This document shows positions 1 to 9,227 of a stretch of DNA of 11,965 nt, in pieces. Made by a program: the position numbers and the translations under genes. This DNA is from Euperipatoides rowelli (Eukaryota > Onychophora > Udeonychophora > Euonychophora > Peripatopsidae). Each line of letters opens with the position of its first letter. The stretch's first letter is position 1. The DNA is taken from the NCBI GenBank assembly GCA_003024985.2, contig PXIH01S0020249.1. One strand, written 5' to 3'. The notes beneath the pieces are model-generated. The model saw only the letters and a list, made by a program, of their open reading frames with translations. It made no database searches and was not told where the DNA came from.

Positions 1-145
1 CCCCCCCCCCCTCTTTCCAACCTTGGCCTCCTAGATCTTAAGGCAGAAGATGTACCTGGGCTGGGCCCACATTGTAAAACCTTGATAACTTTAAGGGCCT
101 TGATCTATAGTTGCATTGGGCCCATTTTCTTTAGTTACGCCACTG
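1..145 (-). mobile_element. Terminal fragment of a hAT-like DNA transposon
   Basis: Read on the minus strand, the segment begins at position 145 with CAGTGGCGTAACTA, runs through GGGCCC-containing sequence and reaches a G-tract at the window edge. CAGNGGCGTA-type ends followed by G-rich or GGGCCC sequence are, from memory, typical termini of non-autonomous hAT elements in animals. Its base composition is clearly GC-richer than the flanking AT-rich DNA, and the change is sharp at 145. An 8-bp target duplication would be CTTATAAA (146-153), but the other end lies outside the window, so this cannot be tested. No transposase coding is visible. The family assignment is inference from the terminus alone. 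Confidence 0.45.
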
Positions 146-151
146 CTTATA

Positions 152-425
152 AACAACATTTACAACATTAAAACCAACATTTATGATATTAAAACCAACA
201 TTTATGACACTATAACAATATTTATATTGTTGTAACAAACATTTATGACACAACCAGCTTTTATAACATTATAATCAACTGTTACATTATAACCAACATT
301 TACATCAGTATAATCAACATTCATCACAATCCAACAATGTAATCAGCATTTAGAACATTATAATGAACATTTTTTATAACAATATAACAAACATTAATTT
401 ATAAAATTATACCCAACATTATTTT
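152..425. repeat. Degenerate 21-bp minisatellite, about 13 units
   Basis: The segment is a run of diverged units of about 21 bp with approximate consensus AACCAACATTTATGACATTAT. Good units are seen at the start (AACCAACATTTATGATATTAA, then the same with GACACTAT) and near 280-330. Later units carry indels and grade into plain AT-rich sequence. The array begins a few bases after the transposon end at 145. There is no coding potential. It could be the internal repeat block of a larger mobile element instead of an independent satellite. Confidence 0.7.
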
Positions 426-1918
426 AATTAAAATTTTGTTTCTAAATTATAGAAAATGTAGGTGCAAAAACAGTTTTCTCCAGACATGGATTGGATGGTC
501 ACCTTATCATTTTCCATCCTTTGATCTTTCTGCTGTTCATACATTTGCAAAGCATTGGAGAGAAGTATCTTAAGAACAAATAGAATTTTCACGCTTTTAT
601 TAAACTCAATTGAATACTGTATTTAAAAGTATGGTATTGTGCAACGTTAGTTTTTCTCGATTGGACAATTAGCATTGACTTTAGTGGATTGATCAGCTAA
701 TCATACTCTTTTCAAAGCATAGTGATAAATGATCACTAGACAAAAAAAAAAGCAATAGATTTTAATGTAGCAACAAAAGTAGTTTGGAAAAATAGAAAAG
801 ATTAATTACTTTCTATAATTGTAGCTGATTCTGATTCTACCTTCTATAATTATTTTATAGCTTACCAGAACTATTGTTTTATTTTTCAATAAGTAGCTAA
901 CTATAATTATTTACAAGATACAAAATGTAACTTAGCTTCAAGTAGAAAGTTAGAAACAGTCATTAGGCTTACACCATTTTAATTTTTTTATTTTACCAGT
1001 CAATATTTTTTTTCTGAATCCGAACTTTAATAATGCTATTTGGTTAAACAGTTAAAAATAATAATCAAATATTGTCTTATGCCAAATATTTCAATATTAA
1101 AGTTCCCAATTTTCCTAGATTTTGAACCCAGGAATCAGCATGTATCCTGGAAGTGGTCATGCTTTACACTAGATTACAGTGCTTGGATTATATTAATTTA
1201 AGGTCTGACATAAAATCAGGTCATGTGATTCACTGTTACATTTTTTAGATATATAAGACTTTAGTTTGGGCAATTTGCTCATTTCTTAAAAAAGGTAGGT
1301 GTACCTTTGGTTAACTATGTGCATGCATTCAATAATTTATGGTATTTTTATAAAGAATTAGCAATTTGAATGATTGAATCAAATCAATGTACCTTCGGTT
1401 GTTATTGACAGAACTCTGACAACTTTCAAATTGAATTTGTAACCTAGACATAAAAACATCAGCAGCTTGTACATAACTCCTATTTTAAAAAAAAAAACTC
1501 ATGTAAGCTTAGGCCTAAGTTAGAAATTAATATTAATATTTATAATTATCTACAACATTTACATCACTAATAAAATAATAAGTAATTTATGTTCCATAAA
1601 TATGTCACTTTTTGTTCAAAGCATTAACCAGAATTTGTATTTATGCTTAGATTTTTTTTATATTAAATATTGTAATTACTGTATACACTCATTCATTTTT
1701 TGTATGGTATATTTTTTTTTGTGAAAAGAAATTCTTGAATTTGAAATCAGTTTTACTTCGTTATCATATTTTATTTTTAAGACAATTGTTACTTTGAATT
1801 ATGAAGAGATGGTATTTTTTTTTTCTTTTGTACTTTTGGAATATTTTTCATTGTAAATTTTAAACAGTTCATTTACTGTTTGTTTTGGTATTTTACTGTT
1901 GTTATTTAACATCTTTAG
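426..1918. other. AT-rich non-coding region upstream of the first candidate exon
   Basis: No convincing exon, RNA gene or promoter was found here. The sequence is AT-rich with many homopolymer runs. A 15-bp identity (ATTGTAGCTGATTCT at 818-832 and 8251-8265) suggests a fragment of the dispersed repeat described in the later introns. The palindrome TAGGCCTA occurs at 1510-1517. The stretch is probably the 3' part of an upstream troponin I intron, since neither a start codon in frame with the exons nor a transcription start could be placed. Confidence 0.6.
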
Positions 1919-1951
1919 GAGTCTGAGGAAGAGGAGGAATCCCCCGAAGAT
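1919..1951 (+). CDS. Candidate acidic micro-exon of troponin I (N-terminal)
   Basis: This 33-nt segment reads ESEEEEESPED and sits between an AG acceptor (TAACATCTTTAG, preceded by a T-rich tract and a TATTTAAC branch-point-like sequence) and a GT donor (GAT/GTATGC). It is markedly GC-richer than its surroundings and an exact multiple of three. It would therefore join exon 6033-6173 without changing frame and could be skipped or included freely. Glu-rich acidic N-termini occur in invertebrate troponin subunits. Ser residues next to acidic residues resemble casein kinase 2 sites, which is only inference. With so short a segment the call rests on splice sites, composition and frame. It could be a chance acidic stretch or belong to an unrecognised neighbouring gene. 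Confidence 0.55.
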
Positions 1952-2544
1952 GTATGCATCGTGCAAATCCTATCCCTAGTTTTCATTAAACACAACCATG
2001 CAAATAACTAAATGCATCCAAAATTCACTTTATATCATGCATGAAATGTTACACTGATTTCATATGAAATTCACACCACGTTTTTTTCCTCAACCTACCT
2101 TGCATTTATATATAAAAATTATTTTGCATGCCAAGCTTTTAAATTTCTTGAGACAGGCATACACTATGTATGTAATTCATTTAAAATTAGGCCATATTAA
2201 ATTAAAAATATGTTTCATTTAAACAATATATCACTAGTAATTCAATCAGATATTAAAACAAATTTAAATTAATATAAAAAGAAGAGGTAAGTAAAGTTTC
2301 ATAAATTTTAAAATCGCACAATTTCTTAAATTTATTTAACCTTTAAAATAGTCTAATACGCTAAAACAAAAACTAAGCAATTTTTTTTCTTTATTTTTAA
2401 AATAAATTTTAAAGATAAAGTTTAAAAGTAATCTATAATTTTAAAAAAATTATAATTATTTCTAAATTATTAACACCAGACCACTAATCTTATTTTAAGG
2501 GATGCACAAATATGTCCCTGGGGATATCATGGGTCCTGTTCAGG

Positions 2545-3085
2545 CAAGAGCGGAGTTAGCATCCAAAAAATGTGGGTGTAAAAAGTAACTGGAGGGAGGG
2601 TAGGGGCAATCCCCCTCCGCTTTCCCTGGAAAAAAAACTTTTTACGATTTTGGTGCACTGTTATGGTAAAATTCACAATGGAAAGACTAGGCTATTATTA
2701 TTATTATTTGTAATTTTGAAGATGATTTTCTTAAAAAATGCACATCAGTACAAGGCTATTTAATAAGCCAGTGAGCTGCTTGCCTATTTTATTTGTACTC
2801 GGAAAGTGTTGATAACCGTTCTGGATAGTTTATAGGATATTATTGTGCAACCGTATATCTTATGACAAATATTTACTAAATTAAGGAACAATAATATTTA
2901 TTGTTCCTTAATTTAGTAAATATTTGTCATGGTTCATCTTGTACTTTTACATATAATTAATTTTTTTTCTATTTGAAAAAGTAAAAACAGTATTTTTGTA
3001 TGAAAAATATGTGGGTGCATAGAACCACACATATTTATTTGTGGGTGCAGATGCACCCATTGCACTCACGCTTCTGCCGACCATG
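2545..3085. mobile_element. Non-autonomous hAT-like element with 8-bp target duplication, nested
   Basis: The segment is flanked by TGTTCAGG at 2537-2544 and again at 3086-3093, an exact 8-bp direct repeat of the size hAT transposases make. The left end is CAAGAGCGGAGTTAGCATCC. The right end read inward on the other strand is CATGGTCGGCAGAAGCGTGAGTGCA, so both ends start with CA and carry related AGCG(G/T)GAGT-type sequence, although the inverted repeats are imperfect and offset by several bases. GTGGGTG motifs recur just inside both ends. The interior encodes no transposase; the open frame at 2572-2763 is low-complexity readthrough. The element lies inside the outer element at 2496-3868, so it inserted later. 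Confidence 0.65.
2862..2930. repeat. Perfect inverted repeat, 33-bp arms with a 3-nt loop
   Basis: The arms at 2862-2894 and 2898-2930 are exact reverse complements, separated by TAT. The outer edge is ATGACAAAT...ATTTGTCAT and pairing stops abruptly at 2861/2931. The arms contain ACTAAATTAAGGAACAA, so this is not simple AT repeat self-complementarity. It lies inside the hAT-like element at 2545-3085. A transcript from either strand would form a 33-bp duplex. The perfect identity of the arms implies a recent origin, gene conversion or active maintenance. Confidence 0.95.
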
Positions 3086-4780
3086 TGTTCAGGTTATAAT
3101 TATTTTTAACTACAGTACCGTACCTAGAACACAATTATAATAATAGCACTATCTATTGTATGTGTGATTTTAATTTGGAAATAAGTATATTATCTAAAAA
3201 TATATTGAATTAAAACTGCAGTTAGCTTCTACTAAATTGTAATGTGTTTTCCTTTTTACTTCAATATATCCTAAATGTAATTATAAAAACTTGGATTCTT
3301 ATCATTTAGCTGTTACATAAAGTAATTGAAGATTTGTTTAACGATATCACAATTGAGCGTTTAAAGTATATATCAAAAGATGAAACCATTTTACATTATT
3401 AATTATGAAAACCATTTTGAATATTCTGTTGAAATACAGGTGCTAGTTTTGTTAGTCTTTTATATAATCACAAGCTTTCACAAATTTCTGTACTATGTAT
3501 AAAATTGGACCTGAAACAACAATCAAAAATATCCTTGCACTAATGTGTAGGCACACACACTGTTTTTATAAAATTATTTCATTTTTTTGTTATATAGGCT
3601 ACTTCTATGCATTCGGGCTTTACTATAATAGAACAGCTAGTTGCCATTATCTTTTAGCTCTTGCCGATAATTTAATTTTTTTTCTTGCGCTCCATTAGAC
3701 ATGATTTTTTTTTCTGATAAGGATTTAGGTAGATATTGTCTACATAAAAACCCCAAAGGTTTTGGGCTGAAATAGTTGAGGACTTGAGGGGATAGAGGAA
3801 TTTGGAATTTTGCCCCCAGAATCTCTAATTGGCTTTGTATCCATATAGATAGAAATGTGCATCCCTTATTGGTTCTATAAAGTAGTTTATCTATTTTAAC
3901 TTTTTTCTAGAAATAAATCGTCTTATTGAGAAATCATTTATTTGATGCATGATAGTTATTTCCTACCATTTCTCTTTAAAAGCATGTTCAAATAATTTCA
4001 AATCTCTGCACGATGCATGATTATTATTTTCCTTATTACCTATGATCCTTTTTTATTCTATAAAAGACATGAATGCTATATCAATGTATTTATTTATTAT
4101 TGGTTTATTATTATCAAAGATAAACATATATACATGTACACAAGATATGAAGAACATTTACACTAGATATGTACACAATATATTGCAAAATTATTTTAAA
4201 CCTTAGCCTAAATGGATGTAGGGTCAAATAAAGAATGTTGATTAGGATTTCTAAAATACATATTAATACTAAGGTAAAAGTTGGAAAAAAAAGAGAAAAA
4301 AGGAAGAAGACCAAAAAAAAAAATGTTAATCCCACATCATTTAAGGTGAATATAGATTTTTTTTTCTCCATTACAATGCCAACATATCTTGTTTATATTT
4401 ACATATAGTTTTGTACCACACATGTGCATTTTTTTAACTGTTTTTTTTTTTTTTATAATTCTGTGCGCAGACTACTTAAATTCCTGCAATCAAATCAAGA
4501 AAACTTCATTTGACAATCCCATCTCTGTTCTAAAATCCAAAATTTCTCACATCTCTTTTCAAGTCCAACTTTCTGAATTTAAATACAAATGTGGCCAGTA
4601 GCCTATAATGGTTAAGCCTCACAAAAATGTTTGCTATTATTGCTCGATTAATTGAATATAATAAATATCTAAGGTAATTTTAAATTATAATATTAGCTAA
4701 ACAAATTTTACTTTCATGATGTCAGAAGTGTCATATGAACAAAAATATTTTTCTTTTAAAAGAGAAATAGAAATACAAAT

Positions 4781-4880
4781 CTCAGTCATGACTTCTAATG
4801 ACATTGTTTAAGTAAAATGTATTATGCACCAAGAGAAAATAACTCCAATTATTACTTTAAATAAACAGCTTATAATTAGA
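4781..4880 (+). repeat. Copy 1 of a dispersed ~100-bp repeat
   Basis: This segment begins CTCAGTCATGACTTC and ends with CCAATTATTACTTTAAATAAACAGCTTA. It aligns along its length with 8641-8740 (TTTAGTCATGTGACTC to CCAATTGTTACTTTAAATAATCAGCTTA). Two inverted copies lie at 8251-8350 and about 8395-8490. Divergence between copies is high and includes small indels. The family is unidentified; a MITE or SINE fragment is possible. Confidence 0.6.
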
Positions 4881-4974
4881 TAATAATTAAAAATAGCATA
4901 ATAGTATTATTCAATACATTCAATTAATTTAATAAATATCAAAGCATTTTGTAAAGGTGGACTGACTCTAACTA

Positions 4975-5215
4975 ATCTTGGGTCATTCATAAATGATTCA
5001 TTCACTGTGAATTACTCATTCTTCATTCACAAGAAATGAGTGAATATTTCACACCGCTATTATCATGATATACCTTAAAAAACTTAACTAAAAGTTAAGT
5101 CTGGCTAAACAGCATGATGTGAAATTGAAAATAAAATCGTTCTTAATGAACGAATCATTATGAACAATTCATTTTCCTGAATAAGCCTGTGAAATAGTTC
5201 ATCAAAAATTATTGT
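4975..5215. repeat. Self-complementary ATTCAT/ATGAAT-rich segment, possible old MITE
   Basis: Short complementary words recur through the segment: ATTCATAAATGATTCATTCACTGTGAAT near 4986-5013, ACTCATT with AATGAGT (5013-5041), CTTAACTAAAAGTTAAG (5083-5099) and TTCTTAATGAACGAATCATTATGAACAATTCATT (5140-5173). This density of small palindromes is more than the surrounding intron shows. No terminal repeat pair or target duplication could be fixed, so the limits are approximate and the origin is uncertain. Confidence 0.3.
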
Positions 5216-6032
5216 CTTTGCTCCATCACCATTTCAACCCTTTCACAATAGAAGGCAGTATGGGGAAAATCATAATTTCCCATGACTGAAACACATCTCC
5301 TTCATAACAGAGTTGTATTCACTTAAAAACAGAAGTTGTCAAACTCCATGTAGAGACACTTCGAAAAATGACAACTGATTAAAAATTGACATGTCAAAGT
5401 TCTCCCCATTTTATATTTTGATAAATAAATTCTCTGTGTTGTGAAAAAAAAATATCTTTGAAATATTTGAACAGAGATGGCTTTGCGTAAATATATCATG
5501 TAAAAGCAATGATATTGCAGTCTACATGTGAAAAAAATATCATGTCTGCCATAGCATTTTTTCACTTCCCATTGCATAGATCATAATATATTTAATGTGG
5601 AAATGCAAACCTGCAAAAAATATTTTAATTTATTCAACTTATAATTTTAAATTATTGTAATTCCCCCCTGCAGTTAAAAATCGCTATTAATTTAAATTAA
5701 AATATCCATAAATCTAATTTTCAGTTTCATATCTTATTGGAATAAATGATAGATACTTTTTATGGACCAATTATATGAACATTATACAGTAATTCAGGAG
5801 AACAAATTTATAAAAAAATAATTGAATTTGGGGTCTATATTTACATCTAGACTTCTTTTGTTTTAGTTTGTAATTGAACTTCTTGATTCATTATTTGCAT
5901 TAATATAGCATAAATTGTCCCCTTGTACACCTGTATATAATCCTAAAATTATTTTCATTGCATGATTTCCATTTTCTTTACCTATACCTCCCACTAACAC
6001 ATCTTAATAGTTGAGAATTTTCATTTATGTAG

Positions 6033-6173
6033 CGTTTTCGTAATGAACGTCAACGACAAAAGGACACAGAGGAGGAAGAAGAACGCAAAAGGAAGCTAGA
6101 AAGAGAACAAAGGCAACGTGATATTGATGACAGAAAAAAAAGGGAGGAAGATATGAAAAGACAAAAGGAAGAG
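6033..6173 (+). CDS. Troponin I exon: Arg/Glu-rich N-terminal extension
   Basis: This 141-nt, 47-codon exon starts after TTTATGTAG and ends at GAG/GTACAA, phase 0 on both sides. It starts RFRNERQRQKDTEEEEERK, passes through KLEREQRQRDIDD and ends KKREEDMKRQKEE. It is almost entirely charged, has no Pro or Gly, and should form a long single alpha helix or coiled-coil segment. It runs in frame into the troponin I exon at 9228 (…QKEE then EARLKQEE). Molluscan troponin I, described in scallops, has a long Glu/Arg-rich N-terminal extension of this type, absent from vertebrate skeletal troponin I. Alone the exon could fit troponin T, caldesmon-like or other charged-helix proteins; linkage and frame with the downstream exons decide the call. 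The acceptor's pyrimidine tract is interrupted and rather weak. Confidence 0.82.
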
Positions 6174-8250
6174 GTACAACAGTTGCCTCATTTAATACAC
6201 CACATGCAATACAGGACAAATGTGGCATTTTTTTTATCAAAAAGCGTATACACTGGATATACATTTCACTTTTATTTATTTTTATTTGCATATTTTTTTT
6301 TTCTTTTTAGATCATTTGCATCATTTTAATGGATAGTAATTACTACTGGCTTAAAATTTCTATAATGACAAAAATAAAATATCATTACATACTAATAATT
6401 TTATTCATTGTCGTAAATGTTACAATTAAAAACTATAGTCCAAATATTTTCATATCAATTTTATTAACTTGAATTTTCTTATAAGAATAAAAGAATATAT
6501 GCATGATTTCCAATTTATAGGTTTCAAATAAATACAGTATTAATCTCAGCATCAATTAATAATTTTAATTTAAAATGTAGGATTCCAAAATTATGTAATT
6601 TATATAGTAAATTTTAATAATTTCTTCAGTTATAAATCTTTTTTCGTAATGTTTTTCAATTTTGGGTCATGAACCTTAAGAAAGGTTAACACTCTTCCCT
6701 TACCCCCCCCCCCCTTCCTCACCAAAAAAAAATTTGCAAAAAGTGCCTTAGTATGGTAGTTTGGCTAGCCAAAGATTTTTCTTTGAGCCAAAGGAAAAGG
6801 TTGAAAAAAAAAATATTAGCCTACATAAAAAAAAATAGAATCGGGAAAAAAATACAAGCACTTCTCAATGTAGGAGTTTATTTAAAATAAACAAATTTAA
6901 TTATATTACTACCATTCTTCAATTTAAACAGTCATTATTTGAAATAGTTTTAAATTTTAACTGTAAAAAAAAAAAACTTTTATTTTTTATTGTATGTACG
7001 TGAAGTTAAGCTTAAGACCATTCCATTTTCTCCAGGAGGAGAGAAACTTCATAATAATTTATTANGCTACATTTTTATTTATTTATGAGTTTGGTTGTTT
7101 TATCTTCAGATTTTATATTTAGGGCCTAATTAAAAAGTATTTTTATTGTAGTTGTGATTAATACTTTTTGATCTTTTTTCATTGGATATACTGTAGAATA
7201 AAACTTATTTGATTATTTTAATTTAACCATTCAATTTTTGTGAAATTACTAATGAAATTATATTCTGAGAATATTTCATGTCACTGTTAAAGTGTGCAAT
7301 ATCATAATAATAATAAATAATAATTAAAACCTCTAGTATATAAAATTATCGCAATGATTAATTATCATAAGATTTTGCTATATTTTACTCTGGGTAAACT
7401 TTAGGATCCTTTGTGACAGTTGGGTCATTGGCATGATCTTCCACTCTACCCGATGTTATAAAGTTTATCTAGTAATTACTGTATTAAATTTAATTCATTG
7501 CTATTAAAATTTGGACTGAAATAAAAATTTGATACTGTTTAAAATAATTTATAGTTTAAATATTTAGTCTGCTGTCCGTTTATCCTTGCCCAATATTGAT
7601 CTTGATCCTGAAAATCTTGAGTCATAAACTTTCTGCATTAGGTTTATCTCTAAACGTCATAGAAATGGTATGAATTTCATTTTAGTTTGTCCGTTCACAA
7701 GTCTTTTAAAAAAGGCACCCAAAAGAGTTTGCTGGCAACTGTAACAAACTTTTACATATTTGTTTGAACAACTTTTTCATCCAGAATTATTTTCTCCCAA
7801 ACACAAACAAAAAAAAAAGGTTAAATCATGCTTTATTCCATAGGTGAAAATATTTGACTAAAGTTTTCTCCTTAAGCAACTGTCAGAAATCTACATTTTC
7901 CTAAAATATCAATATAGCCTAAAATTTTATTGATTGGAAAAACTTTAAAAGCATATTGATAATAATTTTCAAAAAAATTTATGTAATTACAATCGATAAA
8001 CTTTTTTTAACTCCTTGATATTCAGATATTCATTTGATATCGGTTTGATTCTGCTATAAAACTGAATATCATCGTGGCCAAAAACCTCATGGTATTTGCA
8101 GCCTTATAAGCTGTAAAATGGTGGTAACACTTCGAAAAAAACCTTGCCCACCAGTGGTTAATCTTCATAATTGTTATTTATATTATTTTCAGAATTAATT
8201 GATTAATAAATATCAATGTTTTATTGTTTTTTTTTTAATAATTATCTGTT

Positions 8251-8350
8251 ATTGTAGCTGATTCTATATAATGACAATTGGGACTATTTACTTTTGCTCA
8301 GTGAGAAAATTAATACCCATGATGTCTGGGTGAATCATATGACTAAATTA
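8251..8350 (-). repeat. Copy 2 of the dispersed ~100-bp repeat, inverted
   Basis: Its reverse complement begins TTTAGTCATATGATTCACCC, passes CATCATGGGTATTAATTTT and AAAGTAAATAGTCCCAATTG, and ends near ATCAGCTACAAT. These match, in order, the landmarks of the + strand copy at 8641-8740. With that copy it forms a foldback of about 490 bp. Its end also shares ATTGTAGCTGATTCT exactly with 818-832. Confidence 0.6.
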
Positions 8351-8394
8351 AGTCAATAAATAAAATATCTATGTTATTTTGGGTTATTATAAAT

Positions 8395-8490
8395 TGATTA
8401 TTTAAATAATAGTTGGGATTATTTTATCATGCCCAATAACAAAATTAACACCCATGGTCTCATCAGGGTGAGACTCATCACTAATTTCAA
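8395..8490 (-). repeat. Copy 3 of the dispersed ~100-bp repeat, inverted and more diverged
   Basis: Its reverse complement contains AAATTAGTGATGAGTCTCACCC, CCATGGGTGTTAATTTTGTTATTG and ATAATCCCAACTATTATTTAAATAATC. These correspond to the successive blocks of copies 2 and 4. It lies between those two copies and in the same orientation as copy 2. Boundaries are approximate. Confidence 0.5.
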
Positions 8491-8640
8491 ATAGGAATTC
8501 ATGCTCATATGAATTATTTTCTTTAAATAATGCAGAAAAGAACAAATTTAATCAATCAAATTTATTGACTAAACTTGTTAATCTCTGAAACATTTGTATT
8601 TCTATATTTTTAAACAAAATAATTTATAGCAGCATTTAGA

Positions 8641-8740
8641 TTTAGTCATGTGACTCCCCAGATGACATCATTCATATTTATTTTGTTACTGACAAAGAGT
8701 AAATAAATCCAATTGTTACTTTAAATAATCAGCTTAAAAA
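8641..8740 (+). repeat. Copy 4 of the dispersed ~100-bp repeat, direct
   Basis: It begins TTTAGTCATGTGACTC, contains GATGACATCATTCATATTTATTTTGTTACTGA and ends TCCAATTGTTACTTTAAATAATCAGCTTA. It is the best-matching partner of the copy at 4781-4880 in the neighbouring intron and inverted relative to 8251-8350. The surrounding DNA (8741-8830) is AT-rich with no further landmark. Confidence 0.6.
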
Positions 8741-9227
8741 ACTTTTAACTAAAAATTTAATAATTTAACAAAATAATAATATAAAAAATTATTTTAAATA
8801 GATTATTTAAATTCAGTTTATATGACTAAATAGGATGATTTAAAAACAATTCTTAGGCATTATACTGAATTTTAATCCTTCCTCTCAAATAACGTCACAA
8901 ATAATTTGTACTATGAATTGAAATAATTTTAACATAGGCCTATCCAATAGGCTGACATTTAAATATATGAATTAAATACAGTATATGTTACGATTGCATT
9001 GTGCAAAAAAAACTACATGAACTCTCCACTTAAAAGGATCTGGTAATTGGATTCTGTTAAATTATTGCACATTATCAAATTTATTCACTGCTTATCATGT
9101 TGCAACATTTCTTCAAAAATTAATTGATCCAATCAAAAAAATTTTGAAATTAAATAATTAATATAGGCTAATGCTTGTATATTTTGTTCTAATTCATGTC
9201 TTATTTCTTCCTCATGCTATAATTTAG

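Larger units (their letters stand above)
2496..3868. mobile_element. DNA-transposon-like element with 13-bp terminal inverted repeats
   Basis: The left end reads TAAGGGATGCACA (2496-2508). The right end (3856-3868) is its exact reverse complement, TGTGCATCCCTTA. From memory, TAGGGATGCAC-type ends occur in hAT-superfamily elements. The span is 1,373 bp, but the inner element at 2545-3085 plus one copy of its 8-bp duplication accounts for about 549 bp of it, leaving about 824 bp. No transposase is encoded, so it would be non-autonomous. The expected 8-bp target duplication is not found: TCTTATTT is on the left and TTGGTTCT on the right. Similarity beyond the 13 bp is weak. Divergence or chance pairing of two separate element ends are alternatives. 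Confidence 0.45.
1952..6032 (+). other. Intron between the micro-exon and the Arg/Glu-rich exon
   Basis: This is about 4.1 kb of AT-rich sequence without a recognisable exon, bounded by GTATGC and TTTATGTAG. It contains the nested DNA transposons at 2496-3868, one dispersed-repeat copy at 4781-4880 and a self-complementary segment around 4975-5215. Short open frames here (for example 3495-3698, 4114-4371 minus, 4389-4601 and 5323-5577 minus) have Phe/Lys/Ile-rich low-complexity translations and no recognisable domain, so they are not called. An additional small N-terminal exon could be hidden here, but none could be supported. Confidence 0.55.
6174..9227 (+). other. Intron between the N-terminal-extension exon and the PERKKKLR exon
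   Basis: This is about 3.1 kb of AT-rich sequence without a recognisable exon. It starts GTACAA and ends with a good pyrimidine tract and acceptor (TTATTTCTTCCTCATGCTATAATTTAG). It contains a C12 run near 6703-6714, one undetermined base (n) at 7065, an ATA microsatellite around 7302-7324, a 10-bp inverted repeat (TGATATTCAG 8016-8025 with CTGAATATCA 8062-8071) and the foldback repeat cluster at 8251-8740. No alternative troponin exon was found. Confidence 0.7.

Noticed and set aside
1250-1296. Possible short exon between GACTTTAG and GTAGGT
   Set aside because: The 30-nt segment would read FGQFAHFLKK, has no compositional contrast with its surroundings and no troponin-like content.
2590-2630. 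G-rich tract followed by C-rich tract (possible quadruplex or stem)
   Set aside because: Best explained as part of the GC-richer subterminal sequence of the hAT-like element, with too few G-triplets for a firm quadruplex call.
3495-3698. 67-codon + strand open frame
   Set aside because: Low-complexity Phe/Tyr/Leu-rich translation located inside the outer transposon-like element, with no transposase motif.
4114-4371. 85-codon minus-strand open frame with Phe/Leu-rich translation
   Set aside because: Produced by A-rich intron sequence, with no domain or codon signature of a real protein.
5323-5577. 84-codon minus-strand open frame
   Set aside because: Composition and motif content are those of random AT-rich sequence, and no homology was recognised.
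6025-6291. 88-codon open frame on the minus strand
   Set aside because: It is antisense to the Arg/Glu-rich troponin I exon; the long frame is a by-product of the purine-rich coding strand.
7030-7070. Possible exon after TTTTCTCCAG (GAGGAGAGAAACTTC...)
   Set aside because: The acceptor looks good, but the frame hits stops within a short distance, no donor follows, and there is no troponin similarity.
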